From: Clostridiales bacterium
Lineage (GTDB): Bacteria > Bacillota > Clostridia > Lachnospirales > Lachnospiraceae
Assembly (NCBI GenBank): GCA_021203115.1
Contig: JAJQBV010000015.1
Span: 1-9,110, forward strand
Direction: 5' to 3'
Length of the DNA: 9,110 nt
In this document: positions 6,619 to 9,110 of the stretch, piece after piece
Position numbering within the stretch: position 1 is the stretch's first letter
How the letters are laid out: every line of letters begins with the position of its first letter
Made by a program: the position numbers and the translations under genes
The notes under the pieces: generated by a model
The model's input: the letters and a program-made list of their open reading frames with translations, nothing else
Told to the model about the DNA's origin: nothing
The model's database searches: none

Positions 6619-6774
6619 TCAGGATTCGCCAAACAGATAATATCCCATAACCAGAAAGGCGCCTGCCAGCAAAACGCCCACAAAACCATTCGGGACAAAC
6701 AGCATAAACAGCATGCCTGTGCCGAACCAGAACATAATAAATCCCAGCAGCTGTCTGAAATCGTGACCGAACAT
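6619..6774 (-). CDS. Small two-helix membrane protein of unknown function (51 aa)
   Basis: I do not recognise a named family. The 51-residue product starts MFGHDFRQLLGF and ends YYLFGES. Two hydrophobic stretches, about 9-27 and 31-48, are separated by a Pro-Asn-Gly turn (28-30), which predicts a helical hairpin in the membrane with both short ends on the same side. The ATG at 6774 is preceded by AGGAGG (6785-6790) with a ten-base gap. The competing GTG-started frame at 6784 would yield an Arg-rich product without a good ribosome site. It is 54 bases after gerW on the same strand, with no terminator between, and just before the bidirectional terminator, so it is likely the last gene of that operon. 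Function is unknown; a link to sporulation or the envelope is only positional. Confidence 0.75.
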   Translation of the reverse strand: MFGHDFRQLLGFIMFWFGTGMLFMLFVPNGFVGVLLAGAFLVMGYYLFGES

Positions 6775-6828
6775 CGTCAAACACCCTCCTTTGTACAGTA
6801 TATGTGCAAAGCAGGGAATTGGTGAATC

Positions 6829-7281
6829 CTATTCGTCTTCGATATTCAGCTTTTCCTTGAGATCCTTCGCCGCCTCCTCGCGGGCCTCCTTTCGCGCCTC
6901 GGCCTTTTCCGGGTTTTTCTTTTCTTCCATCTTGTTCATAAACTTGTTGACAAAATCAGGGATCATATCCAGAATCTTTGAAATATTATCCTGATTCTTC
7001 ACACTGACCATGCGCGTCATCCCGTCCTTGATCACAAGAACCGATGAGGGAGAAATCTTCGCGCCGACCCCACCGCCGCTGTTTTTCTTTTTTTCACCGA
7101 TAAACGCGCCCGCACCCATGCCGAAGGAGACATCCACCAGCGGGAGCAGGATCGTATCATCAATATAGATCGGCTCTCCCACCACCGTTTTGGAGGACAC
7201 AAACGCATCCATCCCCTTGACCAGAGAGTCCACTGTCTTCTGAAAAGTTCCGTTTGTTCCGTTATTGTTTGTCTCTGCCAT
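6829..7281 (-). CDS. gerW: GerW family sporulation protein (YtfJ)
   Basis: GerW/YtfJ is a small forespore-associated protein of endospore formers; in B. subtilis it is needed for normal germination responses. The 150-residue product has the family core: VGEPIYIDDTILLPLVDVSFG (35-54), a Gly-rich GAGAFIGEKKKNSGGGVGAK segment (56-75), and SPSSVLVIKDG (78-88). A Lys/Glu-rich C-terminal tail (about 117-147) is probably a charged helix. The ATG at 7281 follows AGGAGG at eight bases. It lies 43 bases after the DUF2953 gene, the same neighbour pair as ytfI-ytfJ in B. subtilis. I looked for a sigma-F/G promoter in the gap and found no convincing one, so transcription may come from upstream. The presence of this gene implies an endospore-forming lineage, although some non-sporulating relatives keep it. 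Confidence 0.92.
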   Translation of the reverse strand: MAETNNNGTNGTFQKTVDSLVKGMDAFVSSKTVVGEPIYIDDTILLPLVDVSFGMGAGAFIGEKKKNSGGGVGAKISPSSVLVIKDGMTRMVSVKNQDNISKILDMIPDFVNKFMNKMEEKKNPEKAEARKEAREEAAKDLKEKLNIEDE

Positions 7282-7324
7282 TCCGAAAACCTCCTGCCGT
7301 TTTCACATCCTGTAGAAAATATGT

Positions 7325-8041
7325 TTATGATTTCTTTTCTCTCAGTGCGCCGATAAAACGTCTGAAATTCTTTTGCCCAAACCACCGGACCAGCATCCGG
7401 ACCGCGTGAAACAGCATCATATGCCCTTTCAGCCGGATATTCCCGCGGATAAAGGTCTCTTCAGTCTCAAAGTCCGGCGTGACCTGAAGGTCCGTCTGAT
7501 AGAAAAGCGGGATTAGCGCCAATCCCCCCACCACCTGTCCGGTAACGGACCGGTCATCAAAGCCGAACACTTTCTGCCCGCGAACCTGTCGGGGACGCAC
7601 ATGAAAGAGAAAATCCATAAGCCCCGGCCAGACTGCATCCATCAGCTCGTAATCCCGAACCAGTCCCACCACATGTGTCACGGTGGCGGCGACCCCGGCC
7701 GCCCTCTGAAGCGGTCCGCGCTCCGCGTCCTCTTTGTCCTCTTTCGTTTTTTTCTTTGCGGCTTTCCTCTGCTTCCGATTCTTCCTGCGCCTGCGGCGCT
7801 CCTCATCCAGAAAATCTATGCCGAAGAAGAGTACGGAAAGCACCATCTCGGTCTGTTCTCCGTACAGAAACCGAAATCGGACCAGCCCGAATCCCCACGA
7901 GATGCGAACGGCACATCTTTTCTGCTCCGTATCCGCGTCCAGCTCATACGAGACCGGGAGAAAGAGGAGGATAGCAAGGAGAGCGAGGAGGACGAGGACA
8001 ATGATGCCTATGATCTTACATACGGATATGACAATCATCAT
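7325..8041 (-). CDS. DUF2953 domain-containing membrane protein (YtfI-like)
   Basis: The 238-residue protein begins with a hydrophobic transmembrane segment (about 3-29). After it comes a soluble strand-rich region, a strongly basic stretch (82-100, mostly Arg/Lys), then an acidic patch (101-107), and the C-terminal DUF2953 core containing FGFDDRSVTGQVVGGLALIP (159-178) and FIRGNIRLKGH (197-207). Biochemical function is unknown. The family sits beside gerW/ytfJ in endospore formers, which suggests a sporulation or envelope role by association. I chose ATG 8041 because it forms an ATGA overlap with the TGA stop of the upstream gene and has AGAGG nine bases upstream. ATG 8038 is also possible. 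Starts at 8050 or 8113 lack a properly spaced ribosome site. Confidence 0.85.
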   Translation of the reverse strand: MMIVISVCKIIGIIVLVLLALLAILLFLPVSYELDADTEQKRCAVRISWGFGLVRFRFLYGEQTEMVLSVLFFGIDFLDEERRRRRKNRKQRKAAKKKTKEDKEDAERGPLQRAAGVAATVTHVVGLVRDYELMDAVWPGLMDFLFHVRPRQVRGQKVFGFDDRSVTGQVVGGLALIPLFYQTDLQVTPDFETEETFIRGNIRLKGHMMLFHAVRMLVRWFGQKNFRRFIGALREKKS

Positions 8042-8370
8042 ACTTCGCATCCTCTGGTCTGTAATTGCTCCATATATGCGCTTACATCCGCATCCTGTCG
8101 GACACGGAAACACTCCGCAATCATCTGCTCCGTCAGCCGGAGCGCCTCCTGCCGCGTCGCGGCCATTCCGGCAATCCGCAGGCCGTCGCGCGGATAATTC
8201 TCCTGCAGCAAAAGCATACTGGGTATGATCTCCAGAACGGCATGTTCAGACTGCGGGAGCGCGATCAGGAAAACACACGGATGCACACGGCCGTTTGTAA
8301 TCCGGTCCTGCATCTTCTTATGTCCGACACGGCATTGTTTCCCGATGTACATGTGATCGCACCAAATCAT
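8038..8370 (-). CDS. Conserved-looking hypothetical protein (110 aa)
   Basis: I cannot assign a family. The 110-residue product starts MIWCDHMYIGKQC, with Cys4 and Cys13 around an aromatic-Gly core, then a basic segment (14-29), a hydrophobic strand CVFLIALP (32-39), ILE-IIPSMLLL (46-55), GLRIAGMAATRQEALRLTEQ (63-82) and a helical tail. There is no signal peptide or transmembrane helix, so it is probably cytoplasmic. The Shine-Dalgarno is GGGGGA four bases before the ATG at 8370, which is a close but usable spacing. The stop overlaps the start of the DUF2953 gene (ATGA), so the two are translationally coupled. It lies 61 bases after the Nudix gene. The layout suggests a partner role to the DUF2953/GerW proteins, which is inference. 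It resembles short conserved proteins I associate with Lachnospiraceae, but I cannot name one. Confidence 0.82.
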   Translation of the reverse strand: MIWCDHMYIGKQCRVGHKKMQDRITNGRVHPCVFLIALPQSEHAVLEIIPSMLLLQENYPRDGLRIAGMAATRQEALRLTEQMIAECFRVRQDADVSAYMEQLQTRGCEV

Positions 8371-8431
8371 TTCGTCCCCCGACTGTTCTTCCTGACAGGA
8401 TGCCCCGTTTTACTGTCCGTTATACCTCAAA

Positions 8432-8884
8432 TCAGAAATATTTCTTACTGCCCCACAGGTTGCTCCGCTTCAGATCCTGATATTCGCTATACGCCGCCTC
8501 CAGAATCTGTTTCTCATTGGAAAACTTCAGAAGATGATAGGCTTCGTGGTACTTATAATATCCGGAGTCTACAAAAAATTCTTCTCTCTGCGGCCGGCTG
8601 TAATAGCTGTTCGCCATCATCAGATACCAGTGAACCTGTTTGCTGACGGTATCGCCCGGCACGGAAAATGTGTACTGGCTCTTGCCGACGTATTTGATAA
8701 TGACCGGACGGGCGCCGGTCTCCTCTCTCACTTCTCTTGCGGCGGTATCCTTATACCCCTCACCGGGCTCCACTGTCCCCTTCGGGAGAACCCATTCTTC
8801 GTACTTGCCGCGATAGTTCTTGTACAGCAGCAAAATCTTCCCGCGGAATATAACCACACCACCACAACTGGTTGCCTCGATCAT
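8432..8884 (-). CDS. Nudix hydrolase
   Basis: Nudix enzymes hydrolyse nucleoside diphosphates linked to another moiety, such as dinucleoside polyphosphates, damaged dNTPs or nucleotide sugars. The complete Nudix box Gx5Ex7REVREETGA spans residues 36-58, with Gly36, Glu42, Arg50, Glu51, Glu54 and Glu55 all present. The preceding EEWVLPKGTVEPGE (29-42) is of the type seen in Ap4A hydrolase/MutT-like members. The substrate cannot be told from sequence. The C-terminal half (70-150) is Tyr-rich and lacks a second domain; 150 residues is a normal single-domain length. The ATG at 8884 follows AGGAGGG (8891-8897) closely. It is the first gene of the minus-strand cluster, behind a consensus promoter and an unusual leader inverted repeat. 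No terminator is visible before the next gene, so cotranscription with it is likely. Confidence 0.93.
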   Translation of the reverse strand: MIEATSCGGVVIFRGKILLLYKNYRGKYEEWVLPKGTVEPGEGYKDTAAREVREETGARPVIIKYVGKSQYTFSVPGDTVSKQVHWYLMMANSYYSRPQREEFFVDSGYYKYHEAYHLLKFSNEKQILEAAYSEYQDLKRSNLWGSKKYF

Positions 8885-8910
8885 TGCAAGCCCTCCTGAT
8901 GCGGTCTGGA

Positions 8911-8942
8911 TACGCAGCCCACCCGATTCAAACGGCTGCGTA
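8911..8942 (-). repeat. Perfect 9-bp inverted repeat in the Nudix operon leader
   Basis: TACGCAGCC (8911-8919) and GGCTGCGTA (8934-8942) are exact complements around a 14-base spacer. On the minus strand the stem begins a few bases after the expected transcription start and ends 13 bases before the Shine-Dalgarno (8892-8897). There is no following T tract, so it is not a terminator. It could be a 5'-protective mRNA stem-loop, an RNA regulatory element or a palindromic operator. Confidence 0.7.
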
Positions 8943-8953
8943 AAATTATTATT

Positions 8954-8982
8954 AGTATACGCTTTTCATAAGAAACATGCAA
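8954..8982 (-). promoter_or_regulatory. Sigma-A promoter of the Nudix-gerW operon
   Basis: On the minus strand TTGCAT (8977-8982) and TATACT (8954-8959) are separated by exactly 17 bases. The expected start near 8947 gives a leader of roughly 60 bases to the Nudix ATG at 8884. Each hexamer has only one or two mismatches to consensus, so this is a credible vegetative promoter. Confidence 0.75.
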
Positions 8983-9015
8983 GCAAAAACCGGAATGCTC
9001 CGTGCTTTTCCGGTG

Positions 9016-9050
9016 AAATAAAAGAAGCCGGGGTATCCGAAACCCCGGCT
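9016..9050 (-). terminator. Intrinsic terminator after tRNA-Val
   Basis: On the minus strand AGCCGGGGT pairs perfectly with ACCCCGGCT (arms 9042-9050 and 9026-9034) around a seven-base loop. TTCTTTTATT follows. It begins seven bases after the tRNA 3' end at 9057 and separates the tRNA transcript from the Nudix promoter. Confidence 0.92.
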
Positions 9051-9056
9051 CGTCAG

Positions 9057-9110
9057 TGGAGATAGCAGGACTCGAACCTGTGACCCTCTACACGTCAAGC
9101 AGATGCTCTC
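9057..9110 (-). tRNA. tRNA-Val (GAC anticodon), 5' part beyond the window
   Basis: The 3' 54 bases of a tRNA are present. On the minus strand, after the end of the D arm (GAGAGCA), the anticodon stem TCTGC/GTAGA encloses the loop TTGACGT. This places anticodon GAC, which reads valine codons GUC and GUU. A short variable loop GGGTC, the T arm ACAGG-TTCGAGT-CCTGC, the acceptor strand TATCTCC and discriminator A (9057) follow. CCA is not encoded; the next bases are CTG, so it must be added after transcription. The outermost T-stem pair is A-C, a mismatch. The missing 5' end should begin about 20 bases beyond the window and read close to GGAGATA to complete the acceptor stem. Confidence 0.92.

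Noticed and set aside
6557..6784. GTG-started 75-codon frame on the minus strand
   Set aside because: It overlaps the 51-aa membrane protein in another frame, is Arg-rich and runs into the terminator hairpin. The 51-aa frame has a better start and composition.
7282..7324. Possible sigma-F/G promoter for gerW in the 43-base gap (CATATTT)
   Set aside because: The -10-like string is a poor match and no GYATA-type -35 lies at the right distance.
8042..8113. Longer starts for the DUF2953 gene at 8113 or 8050
   Set aside because: They would lengthen the overlap with the upstream gene and lack a correctly spaced Shine-Dalgarno; ATG 8041 has both AGAGG and an ATGA junction.

Overview
The window looks like ordinary chromosomal backbone of a spore-forming, moderately GC-rich Clostridia species, most likely Lachnospiraceae-like. 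This is an inference from gene content and order: a GerW/YtfJ sporulation protein next to a DUF2953 (YtfI-like) protein, the rpmB | yloU-yloV(fakA)-recG arrangement known from Bacillus subtilis, a C+ (zinc-ribbon) L28, and consensus AGGAGG Shine-Dalgarno sequences. There is no mobile element, CRISPR array or phage signature. All genes are intact except a tRNA cut by the right edge.

Layout. (1) 1-1898, + strand: a leader with a candidate promoter and an imperfect inverted repeat, then rqcH, the alanine-tailing factor of ribosome quality control. (2) 1918-6149, - strand: an Asp23/Gls24 protein (YloU), fatty acid kinase catalytic subunit FakA (DAK2/YloV) and the RecG helicase, transcribed in that order as a probable operon. 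It ends convergently 19 bp from rqcH with no visible terminator. B. subtilis has serine dehydratase genes between yloV and recG; here they are absent. (3) 6264-6607, + strand: rpmB (L28) with a very good extended -10 promoter, an AT-rich upstream tract and a hairpin terminator that also reads as a terminator on the other strand. (4) 6619-8982, - strand: a probable five-gene operon of Nudix hydrolase, a 110-residue unknown protein, a DUF2953 membrane protein, GerW/YtfJ and a previously untracked 51-residue two-helix membrane protein. A consensus promoter lies in front, with a perfect 9-bp inverted repeat in the leader. (5) 9016-9110, - strand: the 3' part of tRNA-Val(GAC) and its terminator.

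Functionally, the left half holds housekeeping genes (stalled-ribosome rescue, fatty acid activation for phospholipid synthesis, fork repair, envelope homeostasis, translation). The right half is a small cluster with a sporulation or envelope flavour. Start sites were set from Shine-Dalgarno spacing: fakA uses TTG at 5776, yloU ATG at 6149, and the DUF2953 gene ATG at 8041 in an ATGA overlap. I found no clearly novel multi-gene system. The best candidates for undescribed biology are the 110-aa and 51-aa proteins in the GerW cluster and the leader inverted repeat of the Nudix operon.
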